DNA from: Leclercia adecarboxylata
GTDB taxonomy: Bacteria; Pseudomonadota; Gammaproteobacteria; Enterobacterales; Enterobacteriaceae
Length of the DNA: 64,000 bases
Assembly (NCBI RefSeq): GCF_006874705.1
Contig: NZ_CP035382.1
Coordinates: 1,612,001 to 1,676,000 of the forward strand
Reading direction: 5' to 3'
The notes under the pieces were generated by a model. It had not been told where the DNA came from. It saw only the letters and a list, made by a program, of their open reading frames with translations, and ran no database searches. Every line of letters starts with the position of its first letter. Positions within the stretch are counted from its first letter, which is position 1. The translations under genes were made by a program, and so were the position numbers. Positions 51,954 through 61,384 of the stretch are shown piece after piece.

Positions 51954-52657
51954 ACGCGTTCAATCCAGCGCTCCAGCAGCTCGGGCAGCATCTGCGCGAT
52001 CTCCTGGAGCAGCTGCGTCCCTTGTCCCTGCTGATAGTGCTGCGGATCGCGGCTGGTAAACAGCATCACCCCGAGATCGCCATCGCGTCCCATCAGCGAC
52101 ATCGCCACCGAACCGATGGCCTTGGCCTCCGGCAGAACGATCAGCAGTTCCGGGCCATGCAGCGGCCCGAGGTAGTGGTTCTCATGCCCCATGCGCTGAA
52201 TGCGCAGCGGCTCAAACGCCTGCCGCGATAGCGCCAGATGGGTAAAGCTGGAGGGGGCGCCAATGCGCCAGCGATCCGGGAACAGGCGCAGGGTCGCCCC
52301 GGCCAGCCCCAGCTCGCGCGCCCAGCGATGCAGGCGAAGCAGAAATTCGTCCAGGCTGCTGGCGGAGGCCAGTCGCGACTGCAGGTGCAGCAGACGATAG
52401 AACAGGCTCTCATTACTGGTGGCCTGCTCCATCAGCAGCGAGATATTCTCTTCCAGATGGTTGATATGATTGCGCGCGCGCGCCATATGCCATTCGACCA
52501 GCGAGACCGTCCCGCGGATCGGATGTGGCACGCGCATCTCTTCAACCACGCGGGCATTACGAATGAAAAACTCAGGATGGCGCAGCAGATAATCAACAAC
52601 CGCCCGGTCGTCCATCTCCGTCAGCGTTTCCTGCAGTTCTTCTCCTGGTTGTTTCAT
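51950..52657 (-). CDS. yigA: DUF484 family protein YigA
   Basis: 235 residues, as in E. coli. DUF484 protein with a predicted N-terminal helix-coiled-coil (about 40-80) and a GAF-like domain (about 80-230, [18 protein letters not shown]). Function is unknown; the gene is conserved between dapF and xerC in many gamma-proteobacteria, and both of its ends overlap neighbours by 4 nt (start with dapF, stop with xerC). The tight linkage to xerC and uvrD hints at a DNA-related or growth-linked role, but nothing in the sequence proves it. Confidence 0.92.
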   Translation of the reverse strand: MKQPGEELQETLTEMDDRAVVDYLLRHPEFFIRNARVVEEMRVPHPIRGTVSLVEWHMARARNHINHLEENISLLMEQATSNESLFYRLLHLQSRLASASSLDEFLLRLHRWARELGLAGATLRLFPDRWRIGAPSSFTHLALSRQAFEPLRIQRMGHENHYLGPLHGPELLIVLPEAKAIGSVAMSLMGRDGDLGVMLFTSRDPQHYQQGQGTQLLQEIAQMLPELLERWIERV

Positions 52658-53478
52658 AGATGGATAAACCCGTCGTAGACTTGTGTCGCCGGGCCGGTCA
52701 TATACAGCGGCTGGCCCGGGCCTTTCCAGGCGATATCAAGACGGCCGCCTGGTAAATCCACGCGAACCTCTTCCGCCAGTAAACCCTGCGCAATCCCCAC
52801 CGCGACGGCCGCACAGGCACCGCTTCCGCACGCCTGTGTTTCACCAGCTCCGCGTTCAAAGACGCGCAGACGGATGTGATCGCGAGTGACGACCTGCATA
52901 AACCCAATATTGGCGCGCTCAGGGAAACGTTCATGACTTTCCAGCACCGGACCGAGCGTCTCAACGGGCGCGGTCGCGACGTCATCAACCTGAATCACGC
53001 AGTGCGGGTTCCCCATGGAGACCACGCCGCACAAGACTGTCTGTTCCGCGGCGCGCATGATATAGGTCTTTTCCGCTTTGTTGGCGCGGAACGGCACCTG
53101 CGATGGCTCGAAGTTCGGCTCGCCCATGTTGACCCGCACCAGCTCATCGTCGGTGACGCTCAGCACCATTCGCCCATTAGCAGTGCTGACGCGGATATCA
53201 CGCTTGTTGGTCAGCCCTTTCAGCCGGACAAAGCGGGCAAAACAGCGCGCGCCGTTGCCACACTGGGAGACTTCGCTGCCGTCAGCATTAAAGATGCGGT
53301 AGTGAAAATCGAGATCGGGATCGTAAGGCGGCTCAACCACCAGCAGCTGATCAAACCCGACCCCGAGGTGCCGATCGGCCAGGCGGCGGATCAGCTCCGG
53401 AGAAAAGAAGACATTCTGCGTTACCGCGTCGACGACCATAAAATCATTGCCAAGGCCATGCATTTTAGAGAATTGCAT
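52654..53478 (-). CDS. dapF: Diaminopimelate epimerase DapF
   Basis: 274 residues, the E. coli length. Cofactor-free epimerase converting LL- to meso-diaminopimelate for lysine and peptidoglycan synthesis. The two active cysteines are Cys73 ([13 protein letters not shown]) and a Cys near 217 ([12 protein letters not shown]). The N-terminus [13 protein letters not shown] is family-typical. It overlaps yigA by 4 nt and follows lptM by 32 nt. It is the first enzyme gene of the cluster leading to uvrD. Confidence 0.97.
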   Translation of the reverse strand: MQFSKMHGLGNDFMVVDAVTQNVFFSPELIRRLADRHLGVGFDQLLVVEPPYDPDLDFHYRIFNADGSEVSQCGNGARCFARFVRLKGLTNKRDIRVSTANGRMVLSVTDDELVRVNMGEPNFEPSQVPFRANKAEKTYIMRAAEQTVLCGVVSMGNPHCVIQVDDVATAPVETLGPVLESHERFPERANIGFMQVVTRDHIRLRVFERGAGETQACGSGACAAVAVGIAQGLLAEEVRVDLPGGRLDIAWKGPGQPLYMTGPATQVYDGFIHL

Positions 53479-53510
53479 TATTTACTCCATTGCGCGGTTC
53501 GCAACGCGCG

Positions 53511-53714
53511 TCAGTAATTCACCTGGCTTGGGCCGCCATTGTCGCCGCGATCGTTACGATCTGGCATGGTGGTTTGTACGGGGCTTTGCGCTTTTTTGGT
53601 CGGTGGTGGCGCGGTTTTATCTGCCGGTGGGAAATAGAGCGGCCCTTTCAGACCACAGCCACTCAGGCTAAACAGTGCGAGGAGAACGGCAAGCGTTCCA
53701 AAAACGTTTTTCAT
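53511..53714 (-). CDS. lptM: Small lipoprotein LptM (YifL)
   Basis: 67 residues, taking MKNVFGTLAVLLALF as start; this matches E. coli YifL, and the open frame to 53771 is probably untranslated. Lipoprotein signal peptide with lipobox LSGC and lipidated Cys20, then the conserved GLKGPLYFPPADK and a short hydrophilic tail. E. coli LptM binds the LptD/E outer-membrane LPS translocon and helps LptD oxidative maturation. It lies 32 nt before dapF and diverges from cyaY. Confidence 0.93.
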   Translation of the reverse strand: MKNVFGTLAVLLALFSLSGCGLKGPLYFPPADKTAPPPTKKAQSPVQTTMPDRNDRGDNGGPSQVNY

Positions 53715-53853
53715 TATCAGGTTGCCTGTAAGTTCATGCTTTCTGTTTTCTATCATCGCAGGAGAAGGCACAAAAGCAAGAGTTTGCCGCTAACCTGCAA
53801 CCGGAATTATTTAGCGTTATACTGCCGCCATCACGAAAAACAGGAACAGAACC

Positions 53854-54174
53854 ATGAATGACAGTGAATTCCATCGCCTCGCCGATAACCTGTGGCAAAC
53901 CATCGAAGAACGTCTTGACGACTGGGATGGCGACAGCGACATCGATTGTGAAATCAACGGCGGCGTGCTGACCATCAGCTTTGAAAACGGCAGCAAGATC
54001 ATTATTAACCGTCAGGAACCGCTTCACCAGGTGTGGCTGGCCACCAAGCAGGGCGGCTACCATTTCGACCTCAAGGGCGACGAGTGGATTTGCGATCGCA
54101 GCGGTGAAGCGTTCTGGGATCTGCTTGAGCAGGCCGCGACCACGCAGTCGGGCGAAGAGGTGAGCTTCCGCTAA
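53854..54174 (+). CDS. cyaY: Frataxin homologue CyaY
   Basis: 106 residues, the E. coli length. Iron-binding frataxin-fold protein that regulates iron-sulphur cluster assembly by IscS. The acidic N-terminal helix ([19 protein letters not shown], then [12 protein letters not shown]) provides the iron- and IscS-binding ridge. The conserved beta-sheet residues [12 protein letters not shown] and [14 protein letters not shown] follow. It diverges from lptM and converges on cyaA, with paired REP units between. This is the E. coli arrangement. Confidence 0.96.
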   Translation: MNDSEFHRLADNLWQTIEERLDDWDGDSDIDCEINGGVLTISFENGSKIIINRQEPLHQVWLATKQGGYHFDLKGDEWICDRSGEAFWDLLEQAATTQSGEEVSFR

Positions 54175-54179
54175 GGTTT

Positions 54180-54258
54180 ATTGCCCGGTGGCGCTGCGCT
54201 TACCGGGCCTACAACGGCTCGAACCGTAGGCCGGATAAGCAAAGCGCATCCGGCACAG
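54180..54258. repeat. Paired REP units between cyaY and cyaA
   Basis: TGCCCGGTGGCGCTGCGC..ACCGGGCCTAC and the inverted GTAGGCCGGATAAGC..GCGCATCCGGC lie between convergent genes, and could terminate both. Confidence 0.88.
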
Positions 54259-54262
54259 CGGC

Positions 54263-56806
54263 TCAGGAGAAATACTGCTGCAACAGCGGGGTGTTGGCGT
54301 CCTGATTGGCCGGTGCGGCTGCAATCACTTGGGTACGGAACGGGATCACCTGCGCACGGCCATCGACCTTCACAATCTGGTAGAACTGCGGCAGGTTGAA
54401 GTTGATGAAGCTGGAACCGTAGGTAAAGCGATCGTGTGAGGACGAGTAGAAGCGGCTGACGTCGCGCACCAGCTCCTCTTTGCTGCCTTCACAGTGGTGA
54501 TACACTTCGGCGCGGTTGGTTTCATCAAGGATATAGATATTGAAACCGGCATCGTCGCCCGACTCTTCAAAGAAGAACTGAATAATCCCTTCGCTGGCAA
54601 AACCATCCACCACCTGCGGCAGCTTGACGTGGTTAGTCTCAACCTGTACCGACAGACCGTGCAGTTTATTGTGCGAAATGGCGCCATAGAACTCGATGGC
54701 ATTTTCCAGCTTCTGCACCGAGACGTTCAGACGCTCAAAGAACAGGCCCCAGGTTTGCCCGGAGACGCGCAGCGCTTTGAAGCGGCCGGTTTCCTGACGG
54801 GTACTGGAGAGACGCAGGTCGATACACTCGGAGACCAGCTGCTGCACGCGGGTACGGATCAGGCCGCGCAGATGCTGGCTGTAGCAGAAGACCTCGACGC
54901 TGTCCGGTGGAGCAGCATCCTGGTGCATCTTGCCGAGAATGGTTTTCAGCGCTTCGATCATCGCCTGCTCGCCGTTGAAATGCAGGGTACGCACTTCGTT
55001 CCACGAGTTGCGGTACAGCAGATCGACGCTGCCCACCAGGCAGTTTTGCTGCTCGCCAAAGCTGAACACGTCCAGCTTGCGGAAATCGAAATGCACCACC
55101 TGATTACGGAACGCCGCCGTCGGGTCGTATTCCAGGTTGACGATGATCGCCAGATGGCGAATTTCGCACGGGCTGTAGAGCGCTTTCGGCGTCGGCGCAG
55201 GCAGACGCAGCGGGAAGTGATGCGACACATCCGCCACCATCTCCTGCAGTTTGGCGAGATCGACGATCTCGTTACCCTTAATAAACAGGCGGGTACGCGA
55301 CGTCAGCAGGCCGTTAAACCAGGCCCAGGCCACCAGCTTGTTCAGATAGCGGTTATATTCCAGCGGCTGATGACTGATGATCGAATCCATGCTCGGCGCA
55401 CGGTTGTACAGATACCACCCGGTGCGGTTCGCGCGACCCGGCGGCACATAGATAAAGGTCAGGTTTGGTTCAGACAGGTCCGGCGAAATCTGCGGGTTCA
55501 CCAGCGTCACTTTACCCGGCAGCGCTTCAAACGCGGCGTACAGCTTACGGGTCAGAACACCGATATCCTGCGGGCTGGCGGAAACGCTGAGGTTATTACG
55601 ACGGGCAAAGCGGATCAGGTTACGGTAGCTCTGCATCATGGCATCGAGCAGCTCGTTGTGCGCTTCACGCACCTGATCGATCTTCCAGTTGGCACGGTTA
55701 TCGAGCATCGACAGACGCTCTTCGTCCCATCCCCACTCTTTGACTAACTGACTGACCACTTCACGACGCCAGCCGACGCATGCGCGTTCGCGGCTGAGCT
55801 TCTCACAGACTTTGAGATAGAAACATCGACGGACCAGGTCCAGACGGGTCGGATCGTCAATGGCTTTCAGGTATTCGGTGACGCGCTCGAGCATCATGCA
55901 GTAGGCATCAAGACCGAAAGAGACGATCTCGCCATCATGCAGACGCTGTTTAATGTCTTTCGCCAACAGGCGCGGCGTCGGGTATTCCCACGAGTAGGCT
56001 TCAAGCAGCAGGGTTTTCAGCACCGCTTTGTACGGGGAATCGATACTTTTATACAGCTGCCACAGGCTCGCACCGAAATACTCTTCGGCAGACAGGGAGC
56101 TTAAGCCGCCCAGATCCAGCCACTCGTTTGGCGTCAGGACCCCCTGGGCGTAGAGCTTCATGACGTAATCGTCGTAATGCTCTTCTTCGTCGCACGGCAC
56201 CATACTCCAGAGAATACGCTTCCCGGCCAGGCGCACGGCGGTACGGTAAAACTCATCCAGCAATAAGATGTGCTGCGTCGAGCCGCAGTCTTCACCACCC
56301 AGACTGCCGCTTTCATTATGGCGGAAACGGTTTTCATCAATCAGGAAGAAGCTCACTTCCACGCCGAGCGAGGCCGCCCAGCTCTCCAGCAGGCTGCATT
56401 TACGCTGCAGCAGCTGACGCTCGTCGTTATCGAGCCAGGACTGATGGCAGACCCAGATATCCAGATCCGAAGAACAGCTTTGCCCTACCGAAGAGGTACT
56501 GCCCATGGTGTAGAGGCCGGTGATCGGTAGTTCACCTTTCGGGGACTCCTGCGGCGGCATGCCACGGTAGAGCTCCAGCTCTTTCAGGTAGTGTTCTTGG
56601 GTTTCATCAGGCGTGAAAAGGCAGATGCCCTTGGGAACGTTACCGTCGAAGTAACCCGGCATCAGTGGGTGGTGATAGTGCAACAATGTCGGCAGAAGAC
56701 TGTAAACCTGCTGGAAAGCAGGGCCCATCGCAGCAAGCGCGCGATCGACACGCAGTTGGTTGATGGCATCCAGTCTCTGTTTCAGAGTCTCAATATAGAG
56801 GTACAA
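54263..56806 (-). CDS. cyaA: Class I adenylate cyclase CyaA
   Basis: 847 residues (E. coli 848). Cytosolic enzyme making cAMP from ATP, stimulated by phospho-EIIA-Glc. The catalytic N-terminal half has the nucleotidyltransferase motif [18 protein letters not shown] near 100-117. The regulatory C-terminal half is well conserved to QQYFS. The start is TTG, as in E. coli, where UUG limits translation. A CRP site in the promoter matches the E. coli cyaA site, indicating feedback repression. It diverges from hemC. Confidence 0.97.
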   Translation of the reverse strand: MYLYIETLKQRLDAINQLRVDRALAAMGPAFQQVYSLLPTLLHYHHPLMPGYFDGNVPKGICLFTPDETQEHYLKELELYRGMPPQESPKGELPITGLYTMGSTSSVGQSCSSDLDIWVCHQSWLDNDERQLLQRKCSLLESWAASLGVEVSFFLIDENRFRHNESGSLGGEDCGSTQHILLLDEFYRTAVRLAGKRILWSMVPCDEEEHYDDYVMKLYAQGVLTPNEWLDLGGLSSLSAEEYFGASLWQLYKSIDSPYKAVLKTLLLEAYSWEYPTPRLLAKDIKQRLHDGEIVSFGLDAYCMMLERVTEYLKAIDDPTRLDLVRRCFYLKVCEKLSRERACVGWRREVVSQLVKEWGWDEERLSMLDNRANWKIDQVREAHNELLDAMMQSYRNLIRFARRNNLSVSASPQDIGVLTRKLYAAFEALPGKVTLVNPQISPDLSEPNLTFIYVPPGRANRTGWYLYNRAPSMDSIISHQPLEYNRYLNKLVAWAWFNGLLTSRTRLFIKGNEIVDLAKLQEMVADVSHHFPLRLPAPTPKALYSPCEIRHLAIIVNLEYDPTAAFRNQVVHFDFRKLDVFSFGEQQNCLVGSVDLLYRNSWNEVRTLHFNGEQAMIEALKTILGKMHQDAAPPDSVEVFCYSQHLRGLIRTRVQQLVSECIDLRLSSTRQETGRFKALRVSGQTWGLFFERLNVSVQKLENAIEFYGAISHNKLHGLSVQVETNHVKLPQVVDGFASEGIIQFFFEESGDDAGFNIYILDETNRAEVYHHCEGSKEELVRDVSRFYSSSHDRFTYGSSFINFNLPQFYQIVKVDGRAQVIPFRTQVIAAAPANQDANTPLLQQYFS

Positions 56807-56942
56807 GACGTATCGCCTGATGTTCAGAAGGCACTAATCCTCACCAGGACCGAGGATTACGCGTTCACAGTATTTCGAAAGTAACCGTCGCCCTTTTTCG
56901 CCCTTATCTTTCTGGTCTCGGAGACGAAAAAATGGTCTAAAA

Positions 56943-56958
56943 CGTGATCAATTTAACA
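56943..56958. promoter_or_regulatory. CRP site of the cyaA promoter
   Basis: On the minus strand TGTTA-N6-TCACG within AGGTGTTAAATTGATCACG. It agrees with my recollection of the E. coli cyaA P2 CRP-binding site, which mediates repression of cyaA by cAMP-CRP. Confidence 0.85.
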
Positions 56959-57150
56959 CCTTGCCGTTTGACCGTAAAGAAAGATGCGCTACATACAAGT
57001 GTAGCACCGTTCTGTACGTGTAAATTCCTGAATACGGCAGCAGGCAACCTCTATCGCTGCCCTGTCCTGAACCCCTCAACGTCCGTAAAACTGACACTCC
57101 CAGGACAACAATGTTAGGATGGTCAGTAGATGATTAAGACGGTAACAAGC

Positions 57151-58092
57151 ATGTTAGACAATGTTTTAAGAATTGCCACACGCCAAAGCCCCCTCGCGCT
57201 CTGGCAGGCACATTATGTTAAGCAGCGCCTCGAAGCCTGCCATGAAGGCTTGCGGGTTGAGCTGGTGCCGATGGTCACGCGCGGCGATGTCATTCTTGAT
57301 ACACCGCTGGCGAAAGTGGGCGGCAAAGGCCTGTTCGTGAAAGAGCTGGAGCTGGCACTGCTTGAGGATCGCGCTGATATCGCGGTCCACTCCATGAAGG
57401 ACGTCCCGGTTGATTTCCCTGAGGGACTGGGGCTGGTCACCATTTGCGAGCGCGAAGATCCGCGCGACGCCTTTGTTTCAAACCGCTACGACTCGCTGGA
57501 TGCCTTGCCACAGGGCAGCATCGTTGGCACGTCAAGTTTACGCCGCCAGTGCCAGCTGGCCGAGTCCCGCCCGGACCTGGTTATCCGCTCCCTGCGCGGT
57601 AACGTCGGCACCCGTCTCGGCAAGTTGGATAATGGCGAATATGACGCCATCATCCTGGCGGTTGCCGGTCTGAAACGCCTGGGTCTGGAGTCGCGCATTA
57701 AGGTGGCGTTGCCACCGGAACAGTCGCTGCCGGCCGTGGGCCAGGGCGCGGTGGGCATTGAGTGCCGACTCGACGATACCCGCACCCATGCGCTGCTGGC
57801 GCCGCTCAATCACGACGAGACGGTCATCCGCGTCCAGGCAGAGCGCGCCATGAATACCCGCCTTGAAGGGGGATGTCAGGTGCCGATTGGCAGCTATGCT
57901 GAATTAATTGATGGCGAACTGTGGCTGCGCGCGCTGGTTGGCGCGCCGGACGGTTCGCAGATGGTACGCGGCGAACGCCGTGGTCATCCCCAGGATGCAG
58001 AACAGCTGGGTATTTCGCTGGCTGAAGAGCTGCTCGATAACGGCGCGCGTGAAATTCTCGCGGATGTCTATAACGGAGAACCCCCGGCATGA
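57151..58092 (+). CDS. hemC: Porphobilinogen deaminase (hydroxymethylbilane synthase) HemC
   Basis: 313 residues from [17 protein letters not shown], as in E. coli; an in-frame ATG at 57130 would give 320 residues and has AGGA upstream, so both starts remain possible. It polymerises four porphobilinogens to hydroxymethylbilane using a dipyrromethane cofactor attached to Cys242 in [12 protein letters not shown]. Substrate-binding arginines lie in SSLRRQCQL and [11 protein letters not shown]. Its stop overlaps the hemD start by 4 nt. First gene of the hemCDXY operon, divergent from cyaA. Confidence 0.96.
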   Translation: MLDNVLRIATRQSPLALWQAHYVKQRLEACHEGLRVELVPMVTRGDVILDTPLAKVGGKGLFVKELELALLEDRADIAVHSMKDVPVDFPEGLGLVTICEREDPRDAFVSNRYDSLDALPQGSIVGTSSLRRQCQLAESRPDLVIRSLRGNVGTRLGKLDNGEYDAIILAVAGLKRLGLESRIKVALPPEQSLPAVGQGAVGIECRLDDTRTHALLAPLNHDETVIRVQAERAMNTRLEGGCQVPIGSYAELIDGELWLRALVGAPDGSQMVRGERRGHPQDAEQLGISLAEELLDNGAREILADVYNGEPPA

Positions 58093-58829
58093 GTATTCTC
58101 GTCACCCGCCCTTCTCCCGCTGGAGATCAGTTAGTGAGCCGTCTGCGCGCACTGGGGCAGGTGGCGTGGAGCTTTCCGCTGATTGAGTTCACCCCGGGCC
58201 GGGAACTGCCCCTGCTTGCCGGTCATCTTGGTACGCTGCAGGCCGATGACATGCTGTTTGCCCTTTCACAACATGCCGTGGAATTTGCCCACGCCCGGCT
58301 GCAACAGGACGGTCAGCGCTGGCCGGACGCGCCACGCTATTTCGCCATCGGCAGAACCACCGCCCTGGCGCTGCATACCGAAAGTGGCAAAGACGTCCGC
58401 TATCCGCTGGATCGGGAAATCAGCGAAGTATTGCTACAATTACCTGAATTACAAACCGTTGTCGGGAAGCGCGCCCTGATTTTGCGCGGCAACGGTGGAC
58501 GTGAACTGCTGGGCGACACGCTGCGTGAGCGCGGAGCAGAAGTGACATTTTGTGAATGTTATCAACGATGTAATAAACACTATGACGGTGCGGAAGAGGC
58601 GATGCGCTGGCAGTCTCGCGGCGTTACAACCCTGGTGGTGACCAGCGGCGAAATGCTGCAACACCTCTGGTCGCTGATGCCACAATGGTATCGTGAAAAC
58701 TGGTTACTCCGCTGTCGGCTTCTGGTCGTCAGTGAGCGTCTGGCGAACCTCGCCCGGGAACTGGGCTGGCAAGATATTCGGATCGCTGATAACGCCGACA
58801 ACGATGCGCTGCTGCGCGCATTACAATAA
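58089..58829 (+). CDS. hemD: Uroporphyrinogen-III synthase HemD
   Basis: 246 residues, the E. coli length. Cytosolic enzyme that cyclises hydroxymethylbilane with inversion of ring D to uroporphyrinogen III. It is a poorly conserved family; recognisable parts are the N-terminal [14 protein letters not shown], the central [17 protein letters not shown] and the later [14 protein letters not shown] with the conserved tyrosine region FCECYQR. The start overlaps hemC by 4 nt. hemX follows 21 nt downstream. Confidence 0.95.
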   Translation: MSILVTRPSPAGDQLVSRLRALGQVAWSFPLIEFTPGRELPLLAGHLGTLQADDMLFALSQHAVEFAHARLQQDGQRWPDAPRYFAIGRTTALALHTESGKDVRYPLDREISEVLLQLPELQTVVGKRALILRGNGGRELLGDTLRERGAEVTFCECYQRCNKHYDGAEEAMRWQSRGVTTLVVTSGEMLQHLWSLMPQWYRENWLLRCRLLVVSERLANLARELGWQDIRIADNADNDALLRALQ

Positions 58830-58850
58830 CTCTCATAATGGGAAGCCATA

Positions 58851-60023
58851 ATGACGGAACAAGAAAAATCCTCCGCCGTGGTTGAAGAGACCAGGGAGAC
58901 TGTGGACACCACGCCACAGCCAGAAACGACAGAGAAAAAGCATGGCAGCAATAAAACCAGCCTGGCGTTAAGCGCGATTGCTATCGCCATTGCGCTGGCT
59001 GCAGGTATCGGCCTGTACGGTCTGGTGAAAAAGCAAGCCACTAATCAGACCGCCGCCAGCGACGCGCTGGTTACCCAGGTCACTGCCCTGCAACAGGCAC
59101 AGCAGTCGCAGAAAGCCGAGCTGGATGCGGTGATCAAACAGCAGGCAGCCCAGCTGGCCGACGCGAACCGTCAGCAGGCCGAGCTGACGAAGCAGCTGGA
59201 TGAGATGCAGCAAAAAGTGGCCACCATTTCCGGCACCGACGCCAAAACCTGGCTGCTGGCGCAGGCGGATTTCCTCGTCAAACTGGCCGGGCGTAAGCTG
59301 TGGAGCGATCAGGACGTCACAACCGCCGCCGCGCTGCTGAAAAGTGCCGATGCCAGCCTGGGAGACATGAACGACCCGAGCCTGATCGCTGCCCGTCGCG
59401 CCCTCACCGAAGATATCGCCAGCCTGGGCACCGTTTCGCAGGTGGACTACGACGGCATCATTCTGAAAGTGAATCAGCTGTCGAACCAGATCGATAACCT
59501 GCGTCTGGCAGACAATAACGACGACGACTCCCCGATGGATTCCGACAGCAGCGAACTCTCCAGCTCGCTGAGCGAGTGGCGCATCAACCTGCAGAAAAGC
59601 TGGCAGAACTTTATGGACAGCTTTATCACCGTTCGCCGCCGCGATGAGACCACCGTGCCGCTGTTAGCCCCGAATCAGGACGTCTACCTGCGCGAAAACC
59701 TGCGCTCGCGTCTGCTGGTGGCCGCCCAGGCGGTGCCTCGCCATCAGGAAGAGACCTACAAGCAGGCGCTGGACAACGTCTCGACCTGGGTGCGTGCCTA
59801 CTACGATACCGACGATGCCACTACCACGGCCTTCCTTGAAGATGTGGACAAACTGAGCCAACAGAACATCACCATGAACGTCCCGGATAAGCTGGAAAGC
59901 CAGCCGATTCTGGAGAAGCTGATGCAGACGCGCGTGCGCAACCTGCTGGCACAGCCGGGCGTGGCCGCAGAGCAAGCCCCCGCTTCCGCTCCGGCCCCTG
60001 ACAGCGCGCCACAAGGAGAGTAA
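58851..60023 (+). CDS. hemX: HemX, membrane protein of the hem operon
   Basis: 390 residues (E. coli 393). An acidic cytosolic N-terminus (1-32), one membrane helix (about 38-60), a coiled coil rich in Gln and Ala (about 65-125) and a mostly helical periplasmic domain make up the protein, with a P/A-rich tail. Once called uroporphyrinogen-III methyltransferase, but no methyltransferase fold is visible; the role is unknown and may be scaffolding of heme synthesis at the membrane. hemY begins 2 nt after the stop. Confidence 0.92.
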   Translation: MTEQEKSSAVVEETRETVDTTPQPETTEKKHGSNKTSLALSAIAIAIALAAGIGLYGLVKKQATNQTAASDALVTQVTALQQAQQSQKAELDAVIKQQAAQLADANRQQAELTKQLDEMQQKVATISGTDAKTWLLAQADFLVKLAGRKLWSDQDVTTAAALLKSADASLGDMNDPSLIAARRALTEDIASLGTVSQVDYDGIILKVNQLSNQIDNLRLADNNDDDSPMDSDSSELSSSLSEWRINLQKSWQNFMDSFITVRRRDETTVPLLAPNQDVYLRENLRSRLLVAAQAVPRHQEETYKQALDNVSTWVRAYYDTDDATTTAFLEDVDKLSQQNITMNVPDKLESQPILEKLMQTRVRNLLAQPGVAAEQAPASAPAPDSAPQGE

Positions 60024-60025
60024 TT

Positions 60026-61225
60026 ATGTTGAAAGTCCTGTTACTCTTCGCACTGTTGCTCGCCGGGATCGTGCTTGGTCCTATGCTGGCGGGTCATCAG
60101 GGTTACGTGCTGATCCAGACCGATAACTACAATATCGAAACCAGCGTCACCGGGCTGGTGATCATTCTGATCCTGGTGATGGTGGCGTTTCTGGCGATCG
60201 AATGGATCCTGCGCCGCATCTTCCGCACCGGGGCGCATACCCGCAGCTGGTTTGTCGGCCGCAAACGCCGTCGTGCCCGCAAGCAGACCGAACAGGCGCT
60301 GCTCAAGCTGGCCGAAGGCGACTATCAGCAGGTTGAGAAGCTGATGTCGAAGAACGCCGATCACGCTGAACAGCCGGTGGTCAACTACCTGCTGGCGGCC
60401 GAAGCGGCCCAACAGCGCGGCGACGAAGTGCGCGCCAATCAGCATCTGGAGCGTGCCTCCGAGCTGGCCGAAAACGATCCGATCCCGGTGGAGATCACCC
60501 GGGTGCGTCTGCAGCTGGCGCGTAACGAAAACCATGCCGCCCGACACGGCGTCGATCGTCTGCTGGAGATCGCCCCGCGTCATCCGGAGGTTCTGCGTCT
60601 GGCTGAGCAAGCCTATATCCGCACCGGCGCCTGGGGCTCGCTGCTGGACATCATCCCGTCGATGGCAAAAGCAGACGTGGGTGACGATGAGCAGCGCGAC
60701 GACCTGCAACGTCAGGCCTGGATTGGTCTGATGGACCAGGCCCGCGCCGATCAGGGCAGCGATGGACTGAAAGAGTGGTGGAAAAATCAGAGTCGCAAAA
60801 CGCGCCAGCAGGTGCCACTGCAGGTGGCGATGGCGGAGCACCTGATTGAGTGTGACGATCACGATACCGCGCAGAGCATCATTCTTGATGGCCTGAAGCG
60901 CCAGTATGACGATCGGCTGGTGATGGTGATCCCGCGTCTGAAAACCAATAACCCGGAACAGATCGAGAAGATGCTCCGCCAACAGATCAAAACCGTGGGC
61001 GATCGTCCGTTGCTGTGGAGTACCCTGGGTCAGTCCCTGGCAAAACATGGCGAATGGAAAGAGGCCAGCCTCGCCTTCCGCGCCGCGTTAAAACAGCGCC
61101 CGGATGCGTTCGATTACGCCTGGCTGGCGGATACGCTGGACAAGCTTCATCTGCCAGAGGAAGCCGCCGCGATGCGTCGCGATGGCCTGCTGATGACGTT
61201 GCAGAACAATCCCCCGCAGCAATAA
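60026..61225 (+). CDS. hemY: HemY, TPR membrane protein of the hem operon
   Basis: 399 residues, the E. coli length. Two N-terminal membrane helices (about 1-20 and 40-62) are followed by a cytosolic or periplasmic TPR-repeat domain (about 80-390, e.g. EAAQQRGDEVRANQHLERA). It is not the oxygen-dependent protoporphyrinogen oxidase that shares the name in Gram-positives; here hemG fills that step. Its exact role in heme synthesis is unproven. It is the last gene of hemCDXY, and a strong terminator follows 6 nt after the stop codon. Confidence 0.94.
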   Translation: MLKVLLLFALLLAGIVLGPMLAGHQGYVLIQTDNYNIETSVTGLVIILILVMVAFLAIEWILRRIFRTGAHTRSWFVGRKRRRARKQTEQALLKLAEGDYQQVEKLMSKNADHAEQPVVNYLLAAEAAQQRGDEVRANQHLERASELAENDPIPVEITRVRLQLARNENHAARHGVDRLLEIAPRHPEVLRLAEQAYIRTGAWGSLLDIIPSMAKADVGDDEQRDDLQRQAWIGLMDQARADQGSDGLKEWWKNQSRKTRQQVPLQVAMAEHLIECDDHDTAQSIILDGLKRQYDDRLVMVIPRLKTNNPEQIEKMLRQQIKTVGDRPLLWSTLGQSLAKHGEWKEASLAFRAALKQRPDAFDYAWLADTLDKLHLPEEAAAMRRDGLLMTLQNNPPQQ

Positions 61226-61231
61226 TTACCC

Positions 61232-61260
61232 AGGAGGCCTGACGGCCTCCTTTTTTATTT
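61232..61260 (+). terminator. Intrinsic terminator of hemCDXY
   Basis: AGGAGGCC and GGCCTCCT form an 8-bp stem with a TGAC loop, followed by TTTTTATTT. Confidence 0.95.
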
Positions 61261-61261
61261 G

Positions 61262-61321
61262 CTACATTCTTTGCATCATCTTCATGAGACCGCTTCCGCC
61301 AATGTAACGACCTCCTTTCAT
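61262..61321 (-). CDS. Candidate 19-residue Met/Gly-rich small protein
   Basis: A 19-codon ORF from ATG (61319-61321) to TAG reads MKGGRYIGGSGLMKMMQRM. AGGAAA lies 8 nt before the ATG. It sits in the 159-bp gap between the hemY and MFS transporter genes, on the opposite strand. The composition (five Met, basic, Gly-rich) recalls the Met-rich tail of Ffh, but this may be chance. No family is recognised, and too short an ORF to trust without conservation or expression data. Confidence 0.3.
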   Translation of the reverse strand: MKGGRYIGGSGLMKMMQRM

Positions 61322-61384
61322 TAAACATTTTTCCTGCACACGCCTTTGCGGCGTGGACTAAATCGTTTTTGAAAGGATCGTTTC

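Noticed and set aside
54494..55747. Antisense frame of 417 codons opposite cyaA
   Set aside because: Shadow frame with antisense-type composition and no family; cyaA is intact.
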